A stretch of 64,000 nucleotides of DNA from Candidatus Gracilibacteria bacterium GN02-872 (GTDB taxonomy: Bacteria > Patescibacteriota > Gracilibacteria > BD1-5 > UBA6164), in the NCBI GenBank assembly GCA_003260325.1, contig MOLU01000005.1, positions 35,571 through 99,570 on the forward strand, given 5' to 3'. The notes under the pieces are model-generated. The model had not been told where the DNA came from. It made no database searches and saw only the letters and a list, made by a program, of their open reading frames with translations. Shown piece after piece: positions 55,546 to 63,594 of this stretch. The first letter of the stretch is position 1, and each line of letters opens with the position of its first letter. The translations under genes and the position numbers were made by a program.

Positions 55546-55779
55546 ATGTTTAAGTGAATTTTTTTTATATTTTTAGTTTATCTGTTGATTGGAATCATGA
55601 TTTCATATACTAGTTCATATGAACCTATTTCAAATCAAATTGATGTAAAAACTATGAGTTTGTCTAATCCAAGCTATTTGACAAAAGAAACAGATATTTG
55701 TGAATGAACTTGTCAGGACTATAGTTCTTCATCTTATTGATGAAGTTCTTGGTGATGATGAAGTTCTAGCTGAAAATAG
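55546..55779 (+). CDS. Small membrane-anchored peptide with Gly/Ser/Trp tail
   Basis: 77 aa. N-terminal signal/TM helix (IFFIFLVYLLIGIMI), an extracytoplasmic stretch with two Cys (ICEGTC), and a tail of Ser, Gly, Tyr and Trp (YGGSSWGGGSSSGK). Four of the tail glycines are consecutive or paired TGA codons, so a standard-code reader would end the protein near residue 55. It sits between DUF4178 and DUF350 genes (5 bp and 65 bp away); in related clusters elsewhere a small DUF4247-type secreted protein takes this place. Function unknown. Confidence 0.7.
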
Positions 55780-55844
55780 AATTTAAAAAGAGATTATAAA
55801 TATTTATAGTCTCAAATTTGTATTTTATTTTTTAAAAAATTTTT

Positions 55845-56060
55845 ATGGATTTACAATTATTTATAAAGTGATTAACTCAAACTTTTCTTTATTCAATAAT
55901 TTGAATATTGATGATGGCTCTTTGTGTTTATATTCTTGATAAAGTTGTGAGTTTTTCAATTAAAAAAGAAATAGTTGAAGATGAAAATGTTTCTCTTTGA
56001 ATTATGCTTTGATGCTTATTTATAGCTATTGCTATAATTATAGCTGCTGCTATTATTTAA
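55845..56060 (+). CDS. DUF350 membrane protein
   Basis: 71 aa, two TM helices (about 10-30 and 50-70). The connecting segment FSIKKEIVEDENVSLGIMLG and the end LFIAIAIIIAAAI match DUF350, whose longer members repeat this pair of helices. This is a half-length version that would dimerise. Acts in the membrane of the DUF4178/SPFH cluster; function unestablished. Confidence 0.85.
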
Positions 56061-56090
56061 AAAATATTTTATAATTTAAATTTTAAAACT

Positions 56091-57113
56091 ATGTGAATTT
56101 TTGATAATCTTTTTAAATGACAAACTGTTGACGTTATTAGATGGGAAAATCCAAATCCTGATGTTTTGATTTGGAAATGGGATCATCACTTGGATGAAAT
56201 AAAAAATAAATCTTCTTTAATTGTTGATCCAGGGCTTTCTGCGATTTTTGTTAGAAATGGAAAAATTGAGGCAATTGAAAAAGAAAGCTGAAAATGGAGT
56301 TTAGAAACTGATAATATTCCTCTTATTACAAGTTTAAAAAATATTTTAAGCTGATTTGAAAGCCACGATAAAGCATCAGTATTTTTTGTAAAAATACATG
56401 AAATCACAAATCAAAAATGGTGAACTCCAAATAGTGTGACTTATCTAGATCCTGTTTATGATTTTCCTGTTGAACTTAGGGCTTTTTGAAATTTTTCTTT
56501 TAAAATAGTTGATGTTGAAAATTTCTGGAAAAATTATGTTGCAAATTCTGAAATTGTTTTGGTTGACGATATTAGAATGTTGATAACAGACAGAATTATT
56601 TGAAATATTTCTTCTGTTTTTGCTTCTAAAAAAATATCTTACAATGAAATAAGTTCTCATATTTTAGAAATATCAAAAGAATTAATTGAAGCTACAAAAG
56701 AAGATTTCTTGAATTTAGGGCTTGAACTTAGAGATTTCAGGATTGAAAACATAAACTTTACAGACAAAACACAAAATTTTATTGATAAAATTACTGATAA
56801 AAAAGCTGATGTTTGAGCTATAAATGCAAGTGCAAATATTTCTAGTGATGCAATGAAAAACTATAAAGAAATAGAAAATCTTTGAATTATGAGAGATGCA
56901 GCTAACAATTCATGAACTTGATGAGATGCAATGTGAGCTGGAATTTGAATGGCAATGTGAATGAAAATGACTGAAAATATGCAAAACTTAGCAAAAAATG
57001 AAGAATCTGATTTTGAGGCTAAACTTGAGAGATTAAAAAATCTACTTGATAAATGACTTATTTCAAAAGAGGATTATGAAGCTAAGAAAAAAGATATTTT
57101 AAACGAAATGTAA
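56091..57113 (+). CDS. SPFH-domain (virion-core/YdjI-type) protein with SHOCT tail
   Basis: 340 aa. Starts MGIFDNLFKGQTVDVIRWEN like YdjI-type SPFH proteins, with LIVDPGLSAIFVRNGKIEAI and the SPFH core to about 230, a Gly/Ala/Met-rich stretch (GTGGDAMGAGIGMAMGM) and a SHOCT domain at the end (LERLKNLLDKGLISKEDYEAKK). SPFH proteins scaffold membrane microdomains; the SHOCT motif binds partners. Fourth gene of the DUF4178 operon, 30 bp after DUF350. Confidence 0.9.
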
Positions 57114-57169
57114 AGATATCTTCATAAGAATAATCTTTTTAAAAATAAATTTTTTAAATTTTTTACAAA

Positions 57170-57850
57170 ATGACTTTTTGAGACAAAGTTATAGAATTTA
57201 ATAAAAATCTTGACTATAAATGAAATCTTCCAGAAAAATTTTCAGTTTTGAATCCTTATTTAGATAATCCTGAAACTCTTGTTGTTATGCAAGAATTTTA
57301 TGAAAAATATTACAATGACAATAAAAAAAGAAAATTTATAATTTGAATAAATCCAAGTAGACATTGAGCTGGAGTTACAGGAGTTCCTTTTACAGACACG
57401 AAAAGACTTGAATCAGTTTGTGGAATCAAAATGAATTCTGCAAAAACTCACGAAGTTTCTTCTGTTTTTATCTATGACTTGATAGAAGCTTTCTGATGAG
57501 CAAAAGAGTTTTATAGTAAATTTTATATAAATTCTCCTTTTCCTTTGGCAATAGTCAAAAATACTGAGAAAGGAGTAAAAAATGCGAATTATTATGATGA
57601 AAAAGAACTTTTTGAGGATGTAAAAGATTTTATGATTGAAAGTTTAAAAAAACATATTTCACTTTGACTTGAAGTTGATGAAGTATTTGTTTTGTGAAAG
57701 AAAAATTCAGATTTTATAAATAACATTAACAAAGAACAAAAATTATTTTGAAAAATAACTGTTTTGGAGCATCCTCGATATATTGAACAGTATAAATCAA
57801 AAGAAAAAAAATATTTTATAGAAAAATATTTAAAAGAACTAAAAAAATAG
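57170..57850 (+). CDS. SMUG2-type uracil-DNA glycosylase (DUF4918)
   Basis: 226 aa. Family motif IIGINPSRHGAGVTGVPFTD near 60-80, SSVFIYDLIEAFGGAKEF near 110-130, LAIVKNTEKGVKNANYYD and a C-terminal HPRYIEQY with the His of motif B. This is the uracil-DNA glycosylase superfamily, SMUG-like, which removes uracil or oxidised pyrimidines from DNA. It probably rides with the DUF4178 operon by proximity (56 bp after SPFH), not by function. Confidence 0.85.
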
Positions 57851-57873
57851 AACTTTTTAAAAAGTTCTATTTT
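57844..57873. terminator. Bidirectional terminator after SMUG2 gene
   Basis: 14-bp stem AAAATAGAACTTTT / AAAAGTTCTATTTT around the stop codon, A and T runs on both sides. Confidence 0.8.
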
Positions 57874-57877
57874 TATT

Positions 57878-58387
57878 TTACTCAAATAAATCAAAAGTTG
57901 CTCTTCATAAAAAGTCAGCTTTTCCTACATCAAAACCAAAGTGTCTAACTATATCGTAAGCTGTAGTCATATGAAAAAACATATTTGGCAAAAAGAAATA
58001 AAAAATATTTTTTCAAACTAATTTTTTTCATTGTTCAAAGTATAGACTTGAGTACTCTGCATTTTTATTTATGAAATCTTCTTCTTTTAATTCTTCTAGA
58101 AATTTTATGATTTCTTTTATTTCAGCTTGATATTCATCAATAGTTTCATATTTATTTGTAGTTTTTGGAGAAGTTTTTCCTGTTAATAATTCTGCTGGAG
58201 CAACAGCTTTGTCAATAGAAAATCTGATTTGAGTAGAAAAATCAAACATATCATCTATTAACTTCATTTCCATCAATTCTTTATCAGAAATATTCTTTTG
58301 CTTTTGCTCTTTTTTGATTTTCTCAAGTAAATCATAAAATGCATTTAGTCTATTTAAAGGTAAATTTATTGCATATTCGTAAAACAT
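57878..58387 (-). CDS. DUF1993 family protein
   Basis: 169 aa, all-helical DinB-like four-helix bundle expected. The N-terminal half (YDLLEKIKKEQ, LIDDMFDFSTQIRFSIDKA) and C-terminal YDIVRHFGFDVGKADFL fit DUF1993, in which the IGKxDFLG end is conserved. Possibly metal-binding, enzymatic role unknown. It follows speD on the minus strand but has its own promoter with a palindromic operator. Confidence 0.82.
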
Positions 58388-58410
58388 AAGTGAAAAATTA
58401 AAAAATATTT

Positions 58411-58457
58411 TACTATAAAAAGTATAGTAATTATACTAAAAAAAAATATTTTTGCAA
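58411..58457 (-). promoter_or_regulatory. Promoter and palindrome upstream of the DUF1993 gene
   Basis: TTGCAA (58457-58452), 16-nt spacer, TATAAT (58435-58430), then overlapping the start site the inverted repeat TACTATA / TATAGTA (58411-58417, 58423-58429). The repeat could be a repressor site. Confidence 0.5.
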
Positions 58458-58474
58458 GACTTTTTTGTATTTTT

Positions 58475-58831
58475 TTAAATTATCCTTTTTAATTCTTTAT
58501 AGTCATATTTTTTACAACCAAAAAACTTCAAAATTTCATAAAAAATATTTTTTGCTTTTTGTGAGTTATCATTTTTTAAATTACAAACAAATATATCTAG
58601 GCTTACATAAGAGAACTCTGGCCAAGTATGGATAGAAATGTGAGATTCAGCAAGAGCAACAACTGCAGTTATTTCATTATTTTTTCAGAATGTGTGATAA
58701 TAGTTTCAAAGCTCTGTTAAACCATTTTTTGAAATTATTTCTGATAAAAAATCTTTTAGAGCTTTTTCATCTAATTTTAAATTTTTGAAATTTATTTCTT
58801 TTAAATCTGAGATTATGTGAGTTCCTTTCAT
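58475..58831 (-). CDS. speD: S-adenosylmethionine decarboxylase (prokaryotic SpeD)
   Basis: 118 aa, typical for the short bacterial form. The processing site and pyruvoyl-forming Ser are in LAESHISIHTWPE, with the family opening GTHIISDL and the FVCNLKN Cys segment. It self-cleaves and gives decarboxylated AdoMet, the aminopropyl donor for the adjacent SpeE-like enzyme. The start is 74 bp from the divergent speE start, with promoters between. Confidence 0.95.
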
Positions 58832-58905
58832 GTTTTCTTGAAAAAAAATAAAAATTGATTAAAATTGCTTCAAAATAATAATTATAAATTTTTATTTTTC
58901 AAGTT

Positions 58906-60399
58906 ATGATGCTTTTTTTCGTCGCAATTATTGCTATTTGTGGTATCTTGTATGAGCTTTTGATTTGAACTTTGAGCTCTTATTTGATTTGAAATAGTGT
59001 TCAACAGTTTTCCTTTGTTATCGGTTTTTTTATGAGCTGAATGTGAATTTGAGCTTATTTCTCACGTTTTTTAGAAAAAAATAATTTAAAAAATTTCTTT
59101 TTGATTGAATTGATTTTGAGCATAGTTTGAGCTAGTAGTGTGATTTTACTCAAATTTTCTTATATTTATTTTGTTAACTATAGTTTCTCTTTTCAAATAA
59201 TTTATTTTTTGATAACTTTGTCTATCTGAACACTTGTTTGAATGGAAATTCCTCTTGTTGCTTCTATTTACAAGAAATTAAATTTAAGCTCTAAATCAAT
59301 TGTAAGTGATATTTTCACTTTTGACTATATCTGATGATTGATTGCAAGCCTTATTTTTCCACTTTTTTTGCTTCCTGTTTTATGACTTTACAATATTTCT
59401 ATTTTTGTTTGAAGTATAAACTTATTTGTTGCGATTTGTTATCTATTTTATTTAAAAAAGAAGGGAATTACAGAAATCTCATTTAAAAAATATTTTACTT
59501 TTATTTTTTTAGTTATTTGTTATTTTGTTTCACTTTTGTTTTTAAACATAAAAATAGAAAATATTTACTTGCAGCATTTTTATAAAGAGCCAATTTTACA
59601 GACTTTTGAGAGTCCTTATCAACAAATAGTTTTAACAAAAAGATGAGATGATTTCAGAATGTATTTGAATTGAAATTTGCAATTTTTGAGCTTAGATGAA
59701 AGGATTTATCATGAAGCTTTGATTGATCGGCCTCTTTGAAATATCCCAAATAGAGAAATTTCAGCTTTAGTTTTAGGTGGATGAGATTGACTTGCTGCTC
59801 GTAATTTACTTAAAAATCCAAATGTTTCATCAATCACTTTGGTTGATTTAGATCCAAAAGTTTTAGAAATTGCAAAAACTGAGAAAAATTTATTAGCTCT
59901 AAATGAGTGATCTTTGCTTAATCCAAAAGTAAAAATTTATACACAAGATGCTTTTCAATTTATAATAAATACAAAAGAAAAATTTGATTTTATAATTGCT
60001 GATTTTCCTGATCCTAGAGATACTTCCATAGCTAAGCTTTACAGTAAAGAATTTTATACTTGAGTTTTATGAACTTTAAAGGAATATTGAGTTTTTGTAA
60101 CTCAAGCTTCAAATGCATTTTTTTCAAACAAGGTTTTGTTTTCAACTGAAAAAACTATTTCTTCTGTTTTTTGATCAGCCTTAGCTTATCATAGATATTT
60201 ACCGAGTTTTTGAGATTGGTGATTTGTTGTTGCTAAAAAAAATTGAATAATAGATAAAAAAGCTTTGTGTTGAGAAAGTAATTGTTTCCACTTTGAAAAA
60301 GTTTATTTAGAATGAACTCAAAATTTATCAATAAATACTTTAGCAGAGCCTAGAATGATAGATTATTATTGAGAATGATATAAAAAATATAATTTATAA
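58906..60399 (+). CDS. speE: Membrane-fused spermidine synthase (aminopropyltransferase)
   Basis: 497 aa. The first 210 residues are six to seven TM helices of the MFS-like type found on fused SpeE proteins. A Rossmann SpeE domain follows: LDERIYHEALIDRPLG, ALVLGGGDGLAARNLL at about 289, TLVDLDPKVLE, then FIIADFPDPRDTSIAKLYS, which keeps the acidic gatekeeper residues. YxTQASNAFF completes it. Uses decarboxylated AdoMet from SpeD to add an aminopropyl group. Membrane location suggests a lipid- or wall-linked amine instead of free putrescine; inference. Confidence 0.92.
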
Positions 60400-60401
60400 A
60401 A

Positions 60402-60425
60402 AAAGCCACACTTTAGTGTGGCTTT
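60402..60425 (+). terminator. Terminator of speE
   Basis: 11-bp stem AAAGCCACACT / AGTGTGGCTTT, short loop. Confidence 0.8.
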
Positions 60426-60444
60426 AATATGTTAGAATATTCCC

Positions 60445-60582
60445 TTAGTCTTCAGCCTTATCTTTCTCATTATCTTGATGAGTAGGCTTCTGTTCCTGCT
60501 CATCATAATTTGGAATGTGTTTTTGCATAATTTTATATGCTTCAGGACTTATTCCACGGGGTACTACCATTATTTCTGACAT
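60445..60582 (-). CDS. Small hydrophilic protein of foreign appearance
   Basis: 45 aa, starting MSEIMVVPRGISPEAYKIM and continuing as a highly charged Gln/Glu/Asp/Lys tail. No domain known. Like the 97-aa gene at 24991, it has no TGA, uses CCC, CGT and GGA codons unusual here, a strong Shine-Dalgarno (AGGAG, 7 nt before ATG) and a TTGACT/N16/TAAAAT promoter. It looks translated in the ordinary way and may be recently acquired. Confidence 0.6.
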   Translation of the reverse strand: MSEIMVVPRGISPEAYKIMQKHIPNYDEQEQKPTHQDNEKDKAED

Positions 60583-60589
60583 ATTTTTG

Positions 60590-60661
60590 CTCCTTTCTTG
60601 AGTTAACCCATTGCAGAATTGCAAGGGAAGTATATTTTATCAAAATAATTTCTAAAGTCAA
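60590..60661 (-). promoter_or_regulatory. Promoter and Shine-Dalgarno of the 45-aa gene
   Basis: TTGACT (60661-60656), 16-nt spacer, TAAAAT (60639-60634), then AGGAG (60594-60590), spacer 7 nt, ATG 60582. The box pair is the same as at rplU. Confidence 0.65.
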
Positions 60662-60732
60662 GATATTTTATTATTTTGCTTTTTTATATTTTCTATTATA
60701 ATTATCTAAATTTAAAAATAATTTTTTAGAAA

Positions 60733-61359
60733 ATGCTTGAGATTTTTGTTCCACAGAAAATTTTTTGAAAAATGTCTTTAAATACTTTTGAAATAAAAGA
60801 TTTAATTATGCTTAAAAATGCTTTTTCTCTAAATTATGAAGAATTTAGGACTGAAATTATTTCTTGAACAGTTCTGAAAATATCTGATAATGATGAGGAT
60901 ATCTTTATTTTTGCGAATTGAGCTTTTTGAAAAAGATATTTTTATGATTTTGACTATTGAGAGAGCAGATATAGCGTTTTTTGAAAATCTTTTTACCATA
61001 AAGATAATTATTTCTCAGATTTAAAAAATATAGAAAAAGAAATTTTTTATGTAAAAGAAGTTTTGGAGTCAAATAATTTGCTAACAAATACAAAAAAAGA
61101 AGAATTAAGAAAAAAAGTAGAAGATGTATTTTTTTTGATTTCTTGAGTTTATTTTCATCTTTATAGTCTACTTGATGAAACAAATGAAAATATCTTTGAT
61201 TTGGAAAATATAGATTGAAAAATTGAATATGAAGCTACTGCTTCACTTATTATTGAAACTTCAAAAACAAAAAAAGTCGAACTTGAGGCTGTTATTTCTG
61301 GTTTTGAAGAAAAAATAAAAATGTTTTATGGAGTTATTTCAAAATTATTTATTAATTAG
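60733..61359 (+). CDS. Unrecognised protein near speE
   Basis: 208 aa, soluble, helical with a beta-rich start. N-terminal KMSLNTFEIKDLIMLKNAFSL, a GKRYFYDFDYGESRYSVFGKS motif with Tyr/Phe-rich strands near 65-90, then an acidic/Lys helical half to KLFIN. No catalytic motif seen. Part of the same plus-strand run as the next two genes; context with speE and DUF4178-like genes is the only hint. Confidence 0.6.
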
Positions 61360-61364
61360 ATTTT

Positions 61365-61595
61365 ATGTTTTACAACAGAAAAAGTGATAATCTTTACTTT
61401 TTATCAAGTGATAAAACTTTTTGAGAATATTGACCATTTTTCGCAATTTACTGTAAAAATACTTTGTTTTGAGAAAATACTTTTTGATTAAATTTATCAG
61501 AGTTTCCAGCATATAAATATGCATTAGGATTCACTAAAAAAAGAGTTTTTATTTTGGAGGAAAACTGAAATCTTGAAATTAAATTGTTAAAATAA
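61365..61595 (+). CDS. Unrecognised 76-aa protein
   Basis: 76 aa, mostly short beta strands (NLYFLSSDKTFGEYGPFFAIY, KKRVFILEENGNLEIKLLK), no signal peptide. It starts 5 bp after the previous gene and precedes the truncated DUF4178 N-terminus by 20 bp, so all three are probably one transcript. Confidence 0.6.
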
Positions 61596-61615
61596 TATTT
61601 TTTAAATTTAAAAAT

Positions 61616-61795
61616 ATGCAATGTCCAAGTTGTTGAAGACCTATTTCTTTTGACGAAAAATATGCAAAAGTTGTGGCTTGTCCTTATTGTAATTCTATTT
61701 TAGAATTTTGAGAGTGAGAGTTGTCTAAGATTTGAGAACAATGATACTTTATCGAATTTCCAACTCAGTTTGTGGTTTGACAGAAACATAACTAG
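61616..61795 (+). pseudogene. N-terminal fragment of a DUF4178-like zinc-ribbon protein
   Basis: 59 aa: CPSCGRPISFDEKY and VVACPYCNSILEFGEGE give a zinc ribbon followed by SKIGEQGYFIEFPTQFVVGQ, the standard lead-in to a DUF4178 domain, then KHN and TAG. A normal DUF4178 protein continues for over 120 residues. The C-terminal part of such a protein lies inverted at the right edge of the window (63595-64000). The fragment overlaps the convergent lipoprotein gene by 47 bp, unlike any other pair here. Split by inversion is the favoured explanation. Confidence 0.65.
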
Positions 61796-62420
61796 CCCCT
61801 GAAATATCCAAAACTTTTGGGGCAGATTTATATCAATCTGAAGGACTAGATTTATAAAGTCAAGTTCAAATTTTGAAATAAACCGAATTATCCAAAGTCC
61901 AAGTCGGTGTTCAATATTTCAAAAAACTAACTCATTCAACTTCCCATTGGCTAACTTCTTTTCAAGTTTTTGTATCTATAATAGTCATTGGCAAATCAGA
62001 AAAATACTGAGCTTCCAAAGCTAAATATTTCTCATCTGGAGATATTCTTGCAGTTAGATAACTTATATCTCACCATTCATAAGTATTATCTATCAAATTT
62101 TTTCCATCTTCATCTAAATCTTTTTTCTTGAAAGAATCTTCTATTTTACGAAGAACATATCTTCTCTCATCAAAATTGAAAGTTCAATTTACATCCATAG
62201 TCAAAAGAATCTTTTTATTATCCCAAGAAATATCAAAATCATCATACAATCAGGAAGCAGAAACAGAAGTCCATTTCTTTTCAATAAATTCTTGTTTATC
62301 AAAATCATAATATCAAACATCTCAAGCAAATCATAAATAAATATTTCAAGTTGCTCAAAAAGAAGATCAGCAAGATGAAATAAACAGCAAAAGTATAAAA
62401 ATAAAAAAAAGTTTTTTCAT
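61749..62420 (-). CDS. Beta-propeller (TolB/PD40-like) lipoprotein, probably C-terminally truncated
   Basis: 223 aa. Lipoprotein signal with lipobox (FISSCGSS), then WD40/PD40-like blades: DISWDNKKILLTM, ARISPDEKYLALEAQYF, PTWTLDNSVYFKIG and KSSPSDGYKSAPKVLDIS. Typical members have five to seven blades and 330 or more residues; this one stops after about four with an unrelated end (VSVKPQTELEIR). Its last codons overlap the truncated DUF4178 fragment on the other strand. It may have lost its end by the same inversion. Likely surface protein. Confidence 0.65.
61777..61800. other. Putative inversion breakpoint
   Basis: Region where two oppositely oriented genes run into each other and both lose their C-terminal parts. 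The sequence AGAAACA here (61782-61788) also occurs, inverted, at the extreme right edge (63994-64000), next to the C-terminal half of a DUF4178 gene. Short shared sequence at both ends is what an inversion or a scaffold misjoin would leave. Confidence 0.45.
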
Positions 62421-62444
62421 AATAAAAATTTTATAAAATATTTT

Positions 62445-63098
62445 TTAAAAATTAGTTTTTAAATGATTTTGTCTAAGCCATTTTTTATTTTCTTTGTAGT
62501 TTCAAATTCCGATTTGGTCACTATAATCCTGAACTAAATACCAAAAAGCTTTACTATGATTCATTTCGCTTAAATGAGCTAATTCGTGAACAATAACATA
62601 ATCAATTGAGTTTTTGGGAGCCAAAATCAATCTAAAAGAAAAACTTATATTTTTCTTTGAATTACAGCTTCCCCATCTACTTCTTGCACTTGTTATTTTC
62701 AAAAAATTAAAATCTATTTTTAGTTTTTTGCAAATTTCCAGAATTCTCTCTGAAATATATTTTTTAGCTTCTTTTTTATAAAACTTAATAAGTTCTTTTT
62801 TGATATCTTCAGATTTTTCTAAATTTGTGTAAAAATATTTTCCATCAAAGAAAAACTTTCTCTTTTTATAAAATTTTAACTCAAAAGATTCTCAAAAAAA
62901 TAAAAAAAAATCTCAGATTTCAAACTTTTGATTATTTTTTTCAAGTAAATTTTTTTTCTCTAAAATCCATTTTTTGTGTTTTTCTAAAAATTCATTTATA
63001 TTTTTGTTTGAAATATTTTTCGGAACTTTTACAATTAGTTCAGCATTTTTATCAAAACTTAAACTCAAAGTTTTTCTAGTTTGTCTTATTATTTTCAT
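62445..63098 (-). CDS. YgjP-like zinc metallopeptidase
   Basis: 217 aa. The SprT-like YgjP/DUF45 domain: RSRWGSCNSKKNISFSFRLI then IDYVIVHELAHLSEMNHSKAFW, giving HELAH plus the third His in NHS. N-terminal 100 residues are a Lys-rich OB/helical region. ATG at 63098 precedes KIIRQTRKTLSLSF, the usual family start; a TTG 39 bp upstream is unlikely. Role in bacteria unclear; often linked to restriction or nucleic-acid metabolism. Confidence 0.88.
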
Positions 63099-63143
63099 AG
63101 TTGAATTATATTTATTTTTAAAGAAAAGCAAGAACAAAAAAAA

Positions 63144-63160
63144 TCCCTTTTAGAAAGGGA
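63144..63160 (-). terminator. Terminator of the YigZ-like gene
   Basis: 7-bp stem TCCCTTT / AAAGGGA, loop TAG, then eight T on the minus strand; 6 bp after the stop codon. Confidence 0.7.
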
Positions 63161-63165
63161 AAAAA

Positions 63166-63576
63166 TTATTTTTCATCTAGAATAATTTTTACGGCATTTA
63201 TTACATGTTTAAATCTATCACTTTGAAGTAAAATTCAGCCAAAAAATCTAGTCACAACAACAACTATATTCACAAAATCAGCTCTTTGAATCTCACGTAA
63301 AATACACATTCCAGCTCAAATTTCTCAATCATCATTCTTTCCTTCAAGCAAACTTCCATTTTCCTGTTTTATTCTGTATGCAAAGCTGTTATGAGTTGCT
63401 TTTTTGAAATATCTATCTTGTTTCAAGATTTTTATAAATTCATCAAGTTGTTCTTTGTTTTCAACATAATTATAAACCACTGTATATTTACTTTTTCTGT
63501 CTACAATAACATCTTTAAGAATTTTTCTCTTCATTTTTGGAATTTTTCATCAAAAATCAAGACTCATTTTATTCAT
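63166..63576 (-). CDS. IMPACT/YigZ N-terminal-domain protein
   Basis: 136 aa, only the N-terminal (UPF0029) half of YigZ. DVIVDRKSKYTVVYNYV, HNSFAYRIKQENGSLLEGKNDD, DDGEIGAGMCILREI and VVVVTRFFGGILLQ match the family, though the usual GLVRAY is degraded to SDRFKHV. ATG at 63576 is chosen: the frame before the inner ATG (63534) reads MNKMSLDFGGKIPKM through two TGA glycines. Role unknown; YigZ-like proteins are linked to ribosome or stress functions. Confidence 0.75.
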
Positions 63577-63594
63577 AAAATATTTTTAATCATT

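Noticed and set aside
58441..58474. Poly-A/T tracts in spacers as origins or curved-DNA regulatory sites
   Set aside because: Such tracts are everywhere in this AT-rich sequence; no DnaA-box cluster or skew signal could be judged by eye.
63166..63534. ATG at 63534 as the start of the YigZ-like gene
   Set aside because: An in-frame ATG at 63576 adds a sensible N-terminus through two TGA glycines and has the AT-rich leader typical of other genes.
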